Positions 1-8,392 are shown, numbered from the stretch's first letter. The stretch is 20,772 nucleotides of DNA from Gammaproteobacteria bacterium (GCA_029941485.1 JAPYOZ010000012.1:1-20772); one strand, 5' to 3'. A program made the numbers and translations. Notes: generated by a model from the sequence alone, not told the origin.

Positions 1-72
1 ATTCGAACCCTCGGTACGTTACCGTACACCCGCTTTCCAAGCGAGCAAATTAAACCACTCTGACATCTCTCC
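1..72 (-). tRNA. tRNA-Ser (anticodon GGA), 3' end cut by the window edge
   Basis: Read on the minus strand, the 5' end is GGAGAGATGTCAGAGTGG, which has the acceptor and D-arm form of a class II serine tRNA. The anticodon arm has loop TTGGAAA with GGA at positions 38-36, decoding UCC and UCU. A long variable arm follows (GTACG, tetraloop GTAA, CGTAC), then the T arm with GGTTCGAAT. The long variable arm and GGA anticodon together identify tRNA-Ser. The 3' half of the acceptor stem and the discriminator base lie beyond base 1, so a genomic CCA cannot be checked. Confidence 0.93.
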
Positions 73-82
73 GAAGAGCGTT

Positions 83-88
83 ATTTTA
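83..88 (-). promoter_or_regulatory. Possible -10 box of the tRNA-Ser gene
   Basis: The minus strand reads TAAAAT here, 10 bases upstream of the mature tRNA 5' end. Transcription would start only a few bases before the tRNA. No good -35 hexamer is seen at 16-18 bp; CTGTTT is the nearest. The assignment is weak and rests on position and one hexamer. Confidence 0.3.
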
Positions 89-178
89 CGTTAATATGGC
101 CTTAAAACAGCTCATTTAAAGAATTTGCCAAATTTTACAGCTCTTGATATTTTTTGATTAAAAGGCGCTTAAAAATAG

Positions 179-201
179 GCTGTTTTTAGGTTTAAAACAG
201 C
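179..201 (-). terminator. Possible weak hairpin terminator downstream of metG
   Basis: The arms GCTGTTTT (179-186) and AAAACAGC (194-201) form an 8-bp inverted repeat around a 7-nt loop. On the minus strand the hairpin is followed by CTATTTTT, a short U-rich tract, as expected for an intrinsic terminator about 55 bases after the metG stop. The stem is AT-rich and therefore weak. The rest of 73-256 is AT-rich and shows no supportable gene. The 10-mer TTAAAACAGC occurs at 102-111 and again at 192-201. Confidence 0.3.
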
Positions 202-256
202 ATTCATACGTGTCTTTCGAAGAAAAACCACATCATTTAAAAAATTTCCGAAATTT

Positions 257-2266
257 CTAACTGATTTTCATGCCCGCTTTAGCGCCAGAATCTGGCGATA
301 AAATGTGTAATGATTTGCCGTCACCCGCGGCCAATACCATACCTTCAGAAAGTCCGAATTTCATTTTTCTTGGTGCAAGGTTAGCCACCATTACCGTTAA
401 ACGACCTTCAAGATCTTCTGGAGAATAATGCGCTTTAATGCCGGCGAATACATTACGTGTGTTTTCTTCGCCAATATCAAGTGTGAGTTGCAAGAGTTTA
501 TCTGCACCTTCAACGTGATTGGCTTTTACTATCTTGGCAATGCGTAAGTCGATTTTTGTAAAGTCATCAATGCTAATCATATTATTATCCTCTTGCTCTT
601 CTTCGGTTGTTTTGACTTGCGCCATGTTTTGTTTTGACGCCTCAATCACTGCCTCGATCTGATCGTCTTCAATGCGTGACATTAGTGGTTTAAATTTGTT
701 AATTTGATGCTTGGTTAATGGGTGCTTAATATCGTTCCAATTAAGTACATCAATATTTAAAAAATCTTCCGCTTGCTTGGCCATCTCTGGCAATACCGGT
801 TTAAGGTATGTCATTAATACTCTAAATAAATTAATCGCCAATGAAGTGACATCGTGCACTTGCGCCTCTTTGCCTTCTTCTTTGACTAATTGCCATGGCT
901 TGTGCTCGTCAATATATTGATTAGCCTTGTCAGCGAGCTTCATAATCTCACGCATCGCTTGATTGTAATTACGTGCTTCATACAGCTTGGCAATATCATC
1001 GCCTTTGGCAACAAACTCGTTATACAGATCACCTTCAATGGCGTAAGCCGATAAGGTTTTGTTAAACTTCTTAACAACAAAACCTGCACTACGTGAGGCA
1101 ATATTAACCACCTTGCCGACCAAATCAGAGTTTACGCGCTGCTTGAAATCTTGCAAATTAAGGTCGATATCGTCAATCTTGGCAGATAGCTTGTAAGCGT
1201 AATAATAACGCAAGCACTCAGGGTTAAGACTCTCTAGATAAGCTCTAGCTTGGATAAATGTACCACGAGATTTACTCATTTTTTGGCCGTTCACTGTTAA
1301 GAAACCGTGTGCAAAAATAGCGGTAGGTGTGCGGTAATCAGCACCCATTAACATCGCTGGCCAAAACAGCGCATGGAAATAGACGATGTCTTTACCAATG
1401 AAATGATACAACTCAGTTTTAGAATCCTTGTTAAAGTATTCGTCAAAATCTAAGCCTTGTGTATCACATAGCTTTTTAAAGCTGGCCATATAGCCAATCG
1501 GCGCATCGAGCCATACATAAAAGTATTTATTTTCAACGCCAGGAATTTGAAAGCCAAAATATGGCGCATCACGGGAAATATCCCATTGCTTTAACCCTTG
1601 CTCAAACCATTCAGCTAATTTATTTTTTATCTCATCTTGTAAGTGCCCAGCTTCCGTCCACTGTTTTAGCTGGGTTTCAAATTGTGGTAAATCAAAGAAA
1701 TAATGCTCAGAATCTTTAGTAATAGGTGTTGCGCCCGATACAGCAGACTTAGCATTAATTAACTCTGTTGGCGAATAAGTAGCGCCACAGACTTCACAGT
1801 TGTCGCCGTACTGATCTTTAGCGCCACATTTAGGACATTCGCCTCTGATAAAGCGATCTGGCAAAAACATTTGCTTTTCTGGATCAAACGCCTGAGAAAT
1901 GGTGCGAGTTTTGATAAAGCCAGCCTCATTAAGCTTGTTATAAATGCCGGCAGAGATCTCTTTATTTTCAGGGCTATGGGTTGAATGATATTGACTAAAA
2001 CCAATCGAAAATTCTTTAAAATCAGCCTGATGGCGTTCACTCACACCTGCAATCAATTCCTCTGGTGTAATGCCAAGCTCATTGGCCTTAAGCATAATCG
2101 GTGTACCGTGCGCATCATCTGCACACACATAATGACACTCATTGCCCATCATTTTTTGAAAGCGCACCCAAATATCCGTTTGGATATATTCCAATAAATG
2201 GCCTAAATGGATCTCACCATTGGCATAAGGTAGTGCTGAAGTAACTAGGATTTTTCGTTGTGACAT
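257..2266 (-). CDS. metG: Methionyl-tRNA synthetase, dimeric form with C-terminal tRNA-binding domain
   Basis: MetG charges tRNA-Met and initiator tRNA with methionine in the cytoplasm, in two ATP-driven steps. At 669 residues it is close to the E. coli enzyme (677). The class I Rossmann core carries the HIGH-type signature as HLGH at residues 20-23 and KMSKS at 329-333. A zinc knuckle is seen with cysteines 144, 147, 157 and 160 (CPKC...CEVC). The anticodon-binding helical region follows. After a charged linker near residue 560 comes an EMAPII/Trbp111-like OB-fold (about 565-669, with FTKIDLRIAKI and MVANLAPRKMKFG), which supports dimerisation and tRNA binding. The gene is divergent from mrp, a frequent gammaproteobacterial pairing. 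The start at 2266 gives the standard N-terminus MSQRKILVTSALPYANG. No clear Shine-Dalgarno precedes it. Confidence 0.98.
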   Translation of the reverse strand: MSQRKILVTSALPYANGEIHLGHLLEYIQTDIWVRFQKMMGNECHYVCADDAHGTPIMLKANELGITPEELIAGVSERHQADFKEFSIGFSQYHSTHSPENKEISAGIYNKLNEAGFIKTRTISQAFDPEKQMFLPDRFIRGECPKCGAKDQYGDNCEVCGATYSPTELINAKSAVSGATPITKDSEHYFFDLPQFETQLKQWTEAGHLQDEIKNKLAEWFEQGLKQWDISRDAPYFGFQIPGVENKYFYVWLDAPIGYMASFKKLCDTQGLDFDEYFNKDSKTELYHFIGKDIVYFHALFWPAMLMGADYRTPTAIFAHGFLTVNGQKMSKSRGTFIQARAYLESLNPECLRYYYAYKLSAKIDDIDLNLQDFKQRVNSDLVGKVVNIASRSAGFVVKKFNKTLSAYAIEGDLYNEFVAKGDDIAKLYEARNYNQAMREIMKLADKANQYIDEHKPWQLVKEEGKEAQVHDVTSLAINLFRVLMTYLKPVLPEMAKQAEDFLNIDVLNWNDIKHPLTKHQINKFKPLMSRIEDDQIEAVIEASKQNMAQVKTTEEEQEDNNMISIDDFTKIDLRIAKIVKANHVEGADKLLQLTLDIGEENTRNVFAGIKAHYSPEDLEGRLTVMVANLAPRKMKFGLSEGMVLAAGDGKSLHILSPDSGAKAGMKIS

Positions 2267-2300
2267 AAAGGTTGTAACAATAGGCTTATTAATATTAAGG

Positions 2301-2328
2301 TTTGCTTATAATCGATATACGATAAAAT
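2301..2328 (+). promoter_or_regulatory. Candidate mrp promoter in the metG/mrp divergent gap
   Basis: The 93-base gap 2267-2359 must hold both divergent promoters. For mrp, TAAAAT at 2323-2328 is preceded by TTTGCT at 2301-2306 with a 16-bp spacer. A perfect TATAAT also lies at 2307-2312 but lacks a matching -35. A weak GGA ribosome site (2348-2350) precedes the mrp ATG. No convincing metG promoter hexamers were found on the other strand. Confidence 0.35.
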
Positions 2329-2359
2329 AGCACCATTTTACTTAATTGGACGTACAAAA

Positions 2360-3442
2360 ATGGCGGATTTAACGAATGAAAAAATTGAAAAAATTCTTGA
2401 AAATGTTGTCGATATTCATACTGAACAAAACATTGTTGTTTCACACGCTTTAGACAATATAGCCATTGATGGTGACAAAGTAGTTATCGACATCGTACTT
2501 AATTATCCTGCAAAAAGCTATCATCAAATATTGGCTGATAGTATTAAAAAAGCATTGTCCGACGCTGATATTAAAAATTCAGAAGTTAACGTTGAAACTA
2601 AGGTTGTTGCTTACTCTACCCAAAAAGGTGTTGATATTCTGCCTGAAGTTAAAAATATTATTGCCATTGCCTCAGGTAAAGGCGGAGTAGGAAAATCCAC
2701 CACTGCTGTTAATTTAGCACTGGCTTTACAAGCTGAAGGTGCAAAAGTTGCTATTTTAGACGCCGATATTTATGGCCCTTCTCAGCCAAGAATGTTAGGT
2801 GTTAGTAAGTTAAAACCAGAAACAACTGGTGAAGGAAAACTACTACCAATCTTAGGTCATGGCATGCAAAGCATGTCCATTGGTTATTTAGTGGATGAAG
2901 AAAACCCAATGATTTGGCGTGGCCCTATGGTTACTCAAGCTTTAGAACAGATGCTACGAGATACGCTATGGCGTGGTGTTGACTACATGGTTATTGACCT
3001 ACCACCTGGCACGGGTGACACGCAACTTACGCTTTCTCAAAAAATCCCAGTAAGTGGTTCTGTGATTGTAACAACACCGCAAGACATTGCACTCATTGAT
3101 GCCAAGAAAGGCCTGAAGATGTTTGAAAAAGTCAATATCCCTATCTTAGGTATTGTTGAAAATATGTCGCTGCATATTTGTTCCAACTGCGGCCATGAAG
3201 AAGCCATCTTTGGTACTGGCGGTGGCAAAGCTATGGCTGATGAGGCTAATGTTAATTTCTTAGGCTCGTTACCACTCGAAATAGAAATTCGTACCGATGT
3301 GGATGAAGGCACACCAACAGTAGCTAAAAATCCTGAAGGTAGAGTGGCTGAAATCTATAAAGAAATCGCCAGAAAAGTATCCGCTAAATTAACTCAACAA
3401 GATAAGGCTATCAGTGCATTCCCAAGTATTACCATTGAGTAA
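2360..3442 (+). CDS. mrp: Mrp/ApbC-family Fe-S cluster carrier ATPase
   Basis: Members of this family bind an Fe-S cluster and pass it to apo-proteins, with ATP hydrolysis, in the cytosol. The 360 residues show an N-terminal MIP18/DUF59 domain (about 5-85) joined to a MinD-like P-loop domain. The deviant Walker A is GKGGVGKSTT at 106-115, followed by LDADIYGPSQP (133-143) and VIDLPPGTGD (211-220). The cluster-binding CxxC is C274-x2-C277 (HICSNCGHE), which sits at the dimer interface in known family members. Lying near, but not in, the ISC operon fits a role downstream of IscU. The start at 2360 gives the full DUF59 domain. Confidence 0.96.
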   Translation: MADLTNEKIEKILENVVDIHTEQNIVVSHALDNIAIDGDKVVIDIVLNYPAKSYHQILADSIKKALSDADIKNSEVNVETKVVAYSTQKGVDILPEVKNIIAIASGKGGVGKSTTAVNLALALQAEGAKVAILDADIYGPSQPRMLGVSKLKPETTGEGKLLPILGHGMQSMSIGYLVDEENPMIWRGPMVTQALEQMLRDTLWRGVDYMVIDLPPGTGDTQLTLSQKIPVSGSVIVTTPQDIALIDAKKGLKMFEKVNIPILGIVENMSLHICSNCGHEEAIFGTGGGKAMADEANVNFLGSLPLEIEIRTDVDEGTPTVAKNPEGRVAEIYKEIARKVSAKLTQQDKAISAFPSITIE

Positions 3443-3481
3443 TTAGTTCAACACAAGCTATATTAGGGCTTACTAGTTAAT

Positions 3482-3511
3482 TTGACTCCCTCACATATAG
3501 AGGGTTACAAT
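3482..3511 (+). promoter_or_regulatory. Sigma70-type promoter of the cytochrome operon, with a dyad in the spacer
   Basis: TTGACT (3482-3487) and TACAAT (3506-3511) are separated by 18 bp, the best-looking promoter on the plus strand. The spacer holds a perfect inverted repeat, CCCTC (3488-3492) and GAGGG (3500-3504), 7 bases apart and centred at 3496. A dyad centred between -35 and -10 with a slightly long spacer is the layout used by MerR-family activators. No MerR-type gene is present in the window, so the regulator is unknown. The upstream bases 3443-3481 show no clear terminator for mrp. Confidence 0.6.
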
Positions 3512-3547
3512 GGCGTCTTGCGATGCTAAATTTTAGAGGGAGAGAGA

Positions 3548-4210
3548 ATGTCATTCAATAAAAAAAATTGGGTTATTGGCTTAATATGCTTAACGTTAAA
3601 TTTTTCTGTTACTGCTCAAGGTGATGCCAAAATAGGTAAATCAAAAACCATGGCTTGCATGGGTTGTCACGGCCCTACAGGCAATAGCTTTGTTCCAAAC
3701 TTTCCCAGTCTTGCAGGCCAGCCAGCTGGCTACATCGCTAAACAAATTCGAGATTTCAAGGAAGCAGGACGCTACAATGCAACAATGACTGGTATTGCAT
3801 TAGGTATTGCAGATGCTGACATTGATCATATTGGTGTATTTTATGAATCTCAAGTTAAAACCCCGGCAATAAAAAATATTGCTCATCTCAAAACTGATGA
3901 AGAAAAAACAGCATTACTTACGTTAGGTAAAAAACTTTACGACCATGGTAATGCCGACACAGGGCAAGCCGCCTGTTTTGTTTGCCACGGAAAAACTGGC
4001 AACGCACTGGTTTCTTTGGATGTACCTATTCTTGCTAATCAACATCCTCCGTACTTAATATCCACCATGAAAGAATTTAAAAATAGAAAACGTACTAATG
4101 ACAATGAAAGAGTCATGCGTCGTATTATTGACACCATGACCGATGAACAAATTGAAGCAGTGGCCTACTATTCAAGCTACCTAGTCTCTACCTTAGAGGA
4201 GAAAAAATAA
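3548..4210 (+). CDS. Diheme c-type cytochrome, cytochrome c4-like, exported
   Basis: This is a periplasmic electron carrier with two covalently bound hemes. A signal peptide covers about residues 1-23 (NKK, a hydrophobic stretch, then VTAQG). Two CXXCH motifs are seen: C37-MG-C40-H41 and C143-FV-C146-H147. Each is followed about 40 residues later by a candidate axial Met, M80 (NATMTG) and M190 (RVMRR). Internal duplication and a length of 220 residues fit cytochrome c4. The usual family partners are terminal oxidases or other periplasmic redox enzymes. Here the partner is likely the pentaheme protein encoded next, whose ATG overlaps this stop by 1 nt (TAATG at 4208-4212). A strong Shine-Dalgarno run (AGAGGGAGAG) precedes the ATG. 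The c4-like class is confident; the physiological partner is inferred. Confidence 0.9.
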   Translation: MSFNKKNWVIGLICLTLNFSVTAQGDAKIGKSKTMACMGCHGPTGNSFVPNFPSLAGQPAGYIAKQIRDFKEAGRYNATMTGIALGIADADIDHIGVFYESQVKTPAIKNIAHLKTDEEKTALLTLGKKLYDHGNADTGQAACFVCHGKTGNALVSLDVPILANQHPPYLISTMKEFKNRKRTNDNERVMRRIIDTMTDEQIEAVAYYSSYLVSTLEEKK

Positions 4211-5742
4211 TGAAAAAAATAGGCTCAATCTTACTTTCTGTTGTATTTGCCTTTGTTGCATTTAATACACTTTATGCCGCTTCAGTAGGTATTAATAATG
4301 ACATCGCTGGTCTCGATATTAAACCCACACTTGAGCGCCCTTTTCCACCTTCACTAATTCGTACAAAAAATAATCACAAAGCCACATTAGACAGCTTTGA
4401 AAATCCAGAAACCTGTGCCGGTTGTCATCCAAAACAATACGAAGGCTGGCGCGGTTCTATGCACTCTAATTCTTGGAACGACCCCATTTTCCAAGCGGAG
4501 TTTAAAAAAGGACTTAATGCAACTGATGGAAAAATCTTTAATCTTTGTGCCGGCTGTCACTCTCCAATCGGTGTACTGACAGGAACAGTCAGTTGGGATA
4601 AGAAAACCAATGAATTTAGTGTCTCTGAAAAAGGTGCCCGTGGTGTAACTTGTGATGTCTGTCACAGTATTGCAGGCTCGATCCCTTTAAATGATACTAT
4701 TACCTCGGAGCACGGCAATGGTTCGCATATCATTGATACCGAAACTCACATTAAGTATGGCCCTTTGAAAAATTCAAACTCGCCTTATCATGAAACGCAA
4801 TATTCTGAACTACACACCAAGGCAAACTTGTGTGCCAATTGTCATAATATTATTCACCCCGTTAATGGCACACCGATTGAAAGAACTTATGATGAGTGGC
4901 GAGTATCACCTTACGCACAAAATGGAATTGTCTGCCAGGATTGCCACATGAACTCTGTGGAGGTTGCTATTCAAATAGCCAAGACGCTTAAACGCCCTGA
5001 GACATTTATCAACAAGAAAGTACGTTTAAGCGGCAAAGCTTCAACATTAGGTACTGAAGATCGAAGTGTGGTGCATTCACATGAGTTTGTGGGTGGTAAT
5101 GCGATTATCTCTGCCATTATGTCGCCTAAAAATTTACGTAAGCGTCAACATGCAGATATTGCAAGAAAGCGCTTACAGAATGCAACGGAGCTAACCGTTG
5201 ATTTAAAACAAAGAAATGATGGGCTGTTTGAGCTTGGTGTTGATGTGTTTAATGTAGGTGCAGGTCATAACCTTCCGACTTCTTTAACGCAAGTTCGCCA
5301 TATTTGGATTGAAGCCACCATTACAAATAGCAATGGTGATCTCTTGCTTGAAACAGGAAAATTGGATAATCATCACGACCTAGATGAAGATAAAACGGTT
5401 ATATTCAAAAGTTGGGCAGTTGACGCCAAAGGCAATGACACGCACGATCCGTGGGCAATCAATCATATCGTTCGGGACACAACCATTCCACCAAAAGGCC
5501 ATAGTAAGCATGATTTTGTATTTAACAACAAGAGTAATGCTAAGCAGATTAATGTCGATGTTAAGCTGAATTATCGCTCCGCAACGCAACACATGACAGA
5601 TGCATTATTAGGAGAGGATGCGCCAACCATTCCAACCATTAACATGGAACACGTTTCTAAAGCCTATGTTCAAAAAAATGGCCGATGGGTTGAGGTAGAA
5701 CAAAGCTACAAATCTCTTGAATCTGATATTGAAAGTAATTAA
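4210..5742 (+). CDS. Exported pentaheme c-type cytochrome with C-terminal beta-rich domain
   Basis: A signal peptide is seen at residues 1 to about 24 (KK, a hydrophobic core, TLYAA). Five CXXCH heme motifs follow, at residues 69-73, 113-117, 148-152, 208-212 and 242-246. The N-terminal part (about 60-250, starting ETCAGCHPKQYEGWRGSMH) resembles the cytochrome c554/hydroxylamine oxidoreductase-like multiheme group. The last heme motif is followed by a heme-free part; from about 330 to 465 this looks beta-rich, with the motif NVGAGHNLPTS (348-358). Extra histidines throughout could serve as distal heme ligands. All motifs are canonical, so no active-site heme of the CX2CK type is evident. It likely works in the periplasm with the diheme cytochrome, as electron carrier or oxidoreductase; the substrate is unknown. 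Translation is probably coupled: a GAGGAGA site lies in the end of the upstream gene. Confidence 0.88.
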   Translation: MKKIGSILLSVVFAFVAFNTLYAASVGINNDIAGLDIKPTLERPFPPSLIRTKNNHKATLDSFENPETCAGCHPKQYEGWRGSMHSNSWNDPIFQAEFKKGLNATDGKIFNLCAGCHSPIGVLTGTVSWDKKTNEFSVSEKGARGVTCDVCHSIAGSIPLNDTITSEHGNGSHIIDTETHIKYGPLKNSNSPYHETQYSELHTKANLCANCHNIIHPVNGTPIERTYDEWRVSPYAQNGIVCQDCHMNSVEVAIQIAKTLKRPETFINKKVRLSGKASTLGTEDRSVVHSHEFVGGNAIISAIMSPKNLRKRQHADIARKRLQNATELTVDLKQRNDGLFELGVDVFNVGAGHNLPTSLTQVRHIWIEATITNSNGDLLLETGKLDNHHDLDEDKTVIFKSWAVDAKGNDTHDPWAINHIVRDTTIPPKGHSKHDFVFNNKSNAKQINVDVKLNYRSATQHMTDALLGEDAPTIPTINMEHVSKAYVQKNGRWVEVEQSYKSLESDIESN

Positions 5743-6167
5743 TGTCAGAGTACATTGATGAATTTCAAAGTCGATTTATTGGCATTATGCAATGGGACGA
5801 TTGTAATTCCTTACTGCAGAAGTTAATTAACAACCCAAGTGATTGGTATCTGTACAATACTTTAAATACAGTGCCCAATGAAATAATCGATTCCAATTTG
5901 TTTATTGATAAGATTAACACCATTAAGGACATTCTTACCAACGAACATCAAGAGCGGTATTGCGGTATTGTGTATGCAGACGATTTAGAAAATCCAAGTT
6001 TTGTTAAGATTTTTCATCCTGGTAATTTAGGTAAATCTTGTGGTAGCAGTGAAAATCCTCCACTACCCCAGTGGCTACTTTCTAAAACTCAACCGGTCGA
6101 TGTGGTTGAAAAATTTGGCGCACCTGAACAAGAGCAAGGGTTTATTTCAAAATACCTTAAATTCTAA
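5742..6167 (+). CDS. Unrecognised 141-residue protein, third gene of the cytochrome operon
   Basis: I do not recognise this family. The ATG overlaps the stop of the pentaheme cytochrome gene by 1 nt (TAATG), so it is almost certainly co-translated. There is no signal peptide, membrane segment or heme motif, so it is probably cytosolic, unlike its two exported partners. It is acidic and tryptophan-rich (IMQWDD, SDWYLYN, PQWLLS), with cysteines at 21, 74 and 100. The C-terminal part, with GNLGKSCGSS then PPLPQW, looks like a folded, conserved segment. It could be a maturation or regulatory factor for the cytochromes; that is guesswork from context. Its stop overlaps the fdx stop on the other strand by 4 nt. 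Confidence 0.75.
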   Translation: MSEYIDEFQSRFIGIMQWDDCNSLLQKLINNPSDWYLYNTLNTVPNEIIDSNLFIDKINTIKDILTNEHQERYCGIVYADDLENPSFVKIFHPGNLGKSCGSSENPPLPQWLLSKTQPVDVVEKFGAPEQEQGFISKYLKF

Positions 6168-6502
6168 TGATTTTCGGAAACTTGATTGATTGTGTATTTA
6201 GGAATCTCAATCACTAAGTCTGTTTTACCGACAATTGCCTGACACGACAAACGTGAATCCGGATCTAATCCCCAAGCTTTGTCCAATAAATCATCTTCAG
6301 TCTCATCAGACTCGTCAATGAAATCAAAACCTTCTCGAACATAAACATGGCAAGTAGTGCAAGCGTTAGACATCTCACAAGCGTGTTCGATTTCTACATT
6401 GTTATCTAACAATGCATTGCACACGCTAATACCCTGATCCACTTCAATAACAACGCCTTCTGGGCACAAGTCTTCATGTGGCAATACAATGATTTGTGGC
6501 AT
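6164..6502 (-). CDS. fdx: [2Fe-2S] ferredoxin of the ISC system
   Basis: This adrenodoxin-type ferredoxin supplies electrons for Fe-S cluster assembly on IscU. The 112 residues hold the cluster ligands C42, C48, C51 (CEMSNACTTC) and C87 (RLSCQ), the C-x5-C-x2-C...C spacing of the ISC ferredoxin. Acidic stretches around 61-73 (IDESDETEDD) match the partner-binding helix of the family. A good ribosome site (AGGAAG) lies in the 16-base gap after hscA. It is the last gene of the ISC operon; the small iscX gene that follows fdx in E. coli is absent, and a converging gene lies there instead. The stop is TAG. Confidence 0.96.
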   Translation of the reverse strand: MPQIIVLPHEDLCPEGVVIEVDQGISVCNALLDNNVEIEHACEMSNACTTCHVYVREGFDFIDESDETEDDLLDKAWGLDPDSRLSCQAIVGKTDLVIEIPKYTINQVSENH

Positions 6503-6518
6503 ATTAACTTCCTATTAA

Positions 6519-8363
6519 TTAAAACTCATCAATATTATGGCCTTGCATAGCCTTCATGACTGAACTGTTCATACGTATTTCAACAAACTTTTCACTGACT
6601 TTTTCTAAACGCTCAATAGCAGATTTAATGATTTTCTCATCATTATAGTCACTCACTTCAGAAAGCTCCACTCTTGCTTGAAGAATATCACTAATCATTT
6701 GTTCATTCAATAAATCTTGATCTTTTGCTAGTGCAGAGTCAATCGCTTCAAGTGTACGCTTCGCCTCCAGCTGAATCTCGTGTAATTGCCTAGATTCAAT
6801 GTCCTGCTGAGCAAATAAAATTGAATCTTTAAGCATTTTTTCCATTTCACCATCATTTAAACCGTAAGACGGTTTAATGACTACATCCGCTTTAATGCCC
6901 GAGGTTTCTTCACTTGCACTGACTGACAATAAACCATCGGCATCCACTTGAAATTCAACCTTAATACGGGCGTTACCCGCCACCATAGAAGGAATCCCCT
7001 TTAAATCAAAACGACCTAAAGAACGACAATCTTTAACCAGTTCACGCTCGCCTTGCAATACGTGCATACTCATGGCTGTTTGACCATCTTTAAAAGTAGT
7101 AAATTCTTGAGCTCTGATAATAGGAATAGTAGTATTACGGTGAATCACCTTTTCCACCAAGCCACCCATGGTTTCAAGACCTAAAGACAATGGCAGAACA
7201 TCAAGTAACAACATGTCGTCTTTCGATTTATTGCCCGCTAAAACATTAGCTTGGATTGCTGCACCTTTAGCAACTACTTCGTCAGGATTGATTGAGCATA
7301 AAATGTCTTTTTTAAATAACTCACTCACCATTTTTCTTACTAATGGCATGCGAGTAGAGCCACCTACCATAATAATGTCTTTAATACTGTTTACATCAAT
7401 TTGAGCATCTCTCATAGCGCGTTTAGTTAATAACAATGTGCGCTTAATTAAAGCCTTTGCCAAAGATTCAAATTTATCTCTAGTAATACGATACGGTGTT
7501 TCAATGCAGTCAAATTCAGCGAATTTATGATCAGTTAGAGTTTCCTTAGCTGTGCGTGAAAATTGCTTAATTTTCTGTATTTGTGTAGGTGTCAGTTCAT
7601 TAATCCCAAGTTGCTCAACACAATCATCAATAATTAATTGATCGAAATCATCACCACCCAAGGTAGAATCTCCGCCAGTAGATAGAACTTTAAACACGCC
7701 TTTTTGAAAACTTAAGATGGACACATCAAAAGTACCCCCACCTAAGTCATAAATAGCATGAATCCCCTCTTCTCCTGACTCTAGACCGTATGCAACTGCA
7801 GCAGCTGTAGGCTCGTTTAATAAACGTAAAGTTTGAAGTCCGGCGAGCGTTGCCGCATCTTTAGTGGCTTGGCGCTGTGCATCATCAAAATAAGCAGGCA
7901 CAGTAATTACAGCGCCCGTTAATTCTCCGCCTAATGTTTTCTCGGCACGAGCTTTAAGGGAGGATAAAATACTAGAAGAAATTTCTACTGCGCTAAGGTC
8001 ACCCATGGCAGTATGAAATAAAACGTTATTACCATTTTCAACTAGCTGGTAAGGGCAGTTTTTGAACTCACTCACTTCTTTATATCCAAGCCCCATAAAA
8101 CGCTTGACTGAAATAATGGTATTGGTTGGATCGGTTTTTGCATAAGGGCATGCATCACAACCCACTGTAAGTTTGTTGTCTTTACCGCAGTGAACCACTG
8201 AAGGTAAGATTGCTTCGTTGTTTTCATCCGTTAAAACCGTGCTTTCGCCACTAATTACTGAGGCAACGAGTGAATTAGTGGTACCTAAATCAATACCAAT
8301 GGCTAATTTATGCTGATGGGGAATACTGGATTGACCGGGTTCTGATATTTGTAATAATGCCAT
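6519..8363 (-). CDS. hscA: Hsp70-class chaperone HscA of the ISC system
   Basis: HscA is the specialised DnaK-like ATPase that, with HscB, releases Fe-S clusters from IscU to acceptor proteins. At 614 residues it is nearly the length of the E. coli protein (616) and starts with the HscA-specific leader MALLQISEPGQS. The nucleotide-binding domain shows GIDLGTTNS (23-31), the second phosphate loop DLGGGTFDVS and the adenosine motif VGGSTRMP. A substrate-binding domain and helical lid follow. Its client motif, LPPVK, is intact in the IscU encoded in the same operon. It lies 29 bases after hscB. Confidence 0.97.
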   Translation of the reverse strand: MALLQISEPGQSSIPHQHKLAIGIDLGTTNSLVASVISGESTVLTDENNEAILPSVVHCGKDNKLTVGCDACPYAKTDPTNTIISVKRFMGLGYKEVSEFKNCPYQLVENGNNVLFHTAMGDLSAVEISSSILSSLKARAEKTLGGELTGAVITVPAYFDDAQRQATKDAATLAGLQTLRLLNEPTAAAVAYGLESGEEGIHAIYDLGGGTFDVSILSFQKGVFKVLSTGGDSTLGGDDFDQLIIDDCVEQLGINELTPTQIQKIKQFSRTAKETLTDHKFAEFDCIETPYRITRDKFESLAKALIKRTLLLTKRAMRDAQIDVNSIKDIIMVGGSTRMPLVRKMVSELFKKDILCSINPDEVVAKGAAIQANVLAGNKSKDDMLLLDVLPLSLGLETMGGLVEKVIHRNTTIPIIRAQEFTTFKDGQTAMSMHVLQGERELVKDCRSLGRFDLKGIPSMVAGNARIKVEFQVDADGLLSVSASEETSGIKADVVIKPSYGLNDGEMEKMLKDSILFAQQDIESRQLHEIQLEAKRTLEAIDSALAKDQDLLNEQMISDILQARVELSEVSDYNDEKIIKSAIERLEKVSEKFVEIRMNSSVMKAMQGHNIDEF

Positions 8364-8392
8364 TGTCTTTTTTTATATAAAGAAATTATATT

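Noticed and set aside
1759..2040. Small minus-strand reading frame overlapping metG, and similar frames opposite mrp, lysC, hscA and the tolC-like gene
   Set aside because: They lie wholly within well-identified genes in other frames, have low-complexity or unlikely protein sequence, and lack ribosome sites.
6168..6180. iscX gene after fdx
   Set aside because: The stop of fdx overlaps a converging gene, and the 141-residue protein does not resemble the 66-residue IscX.
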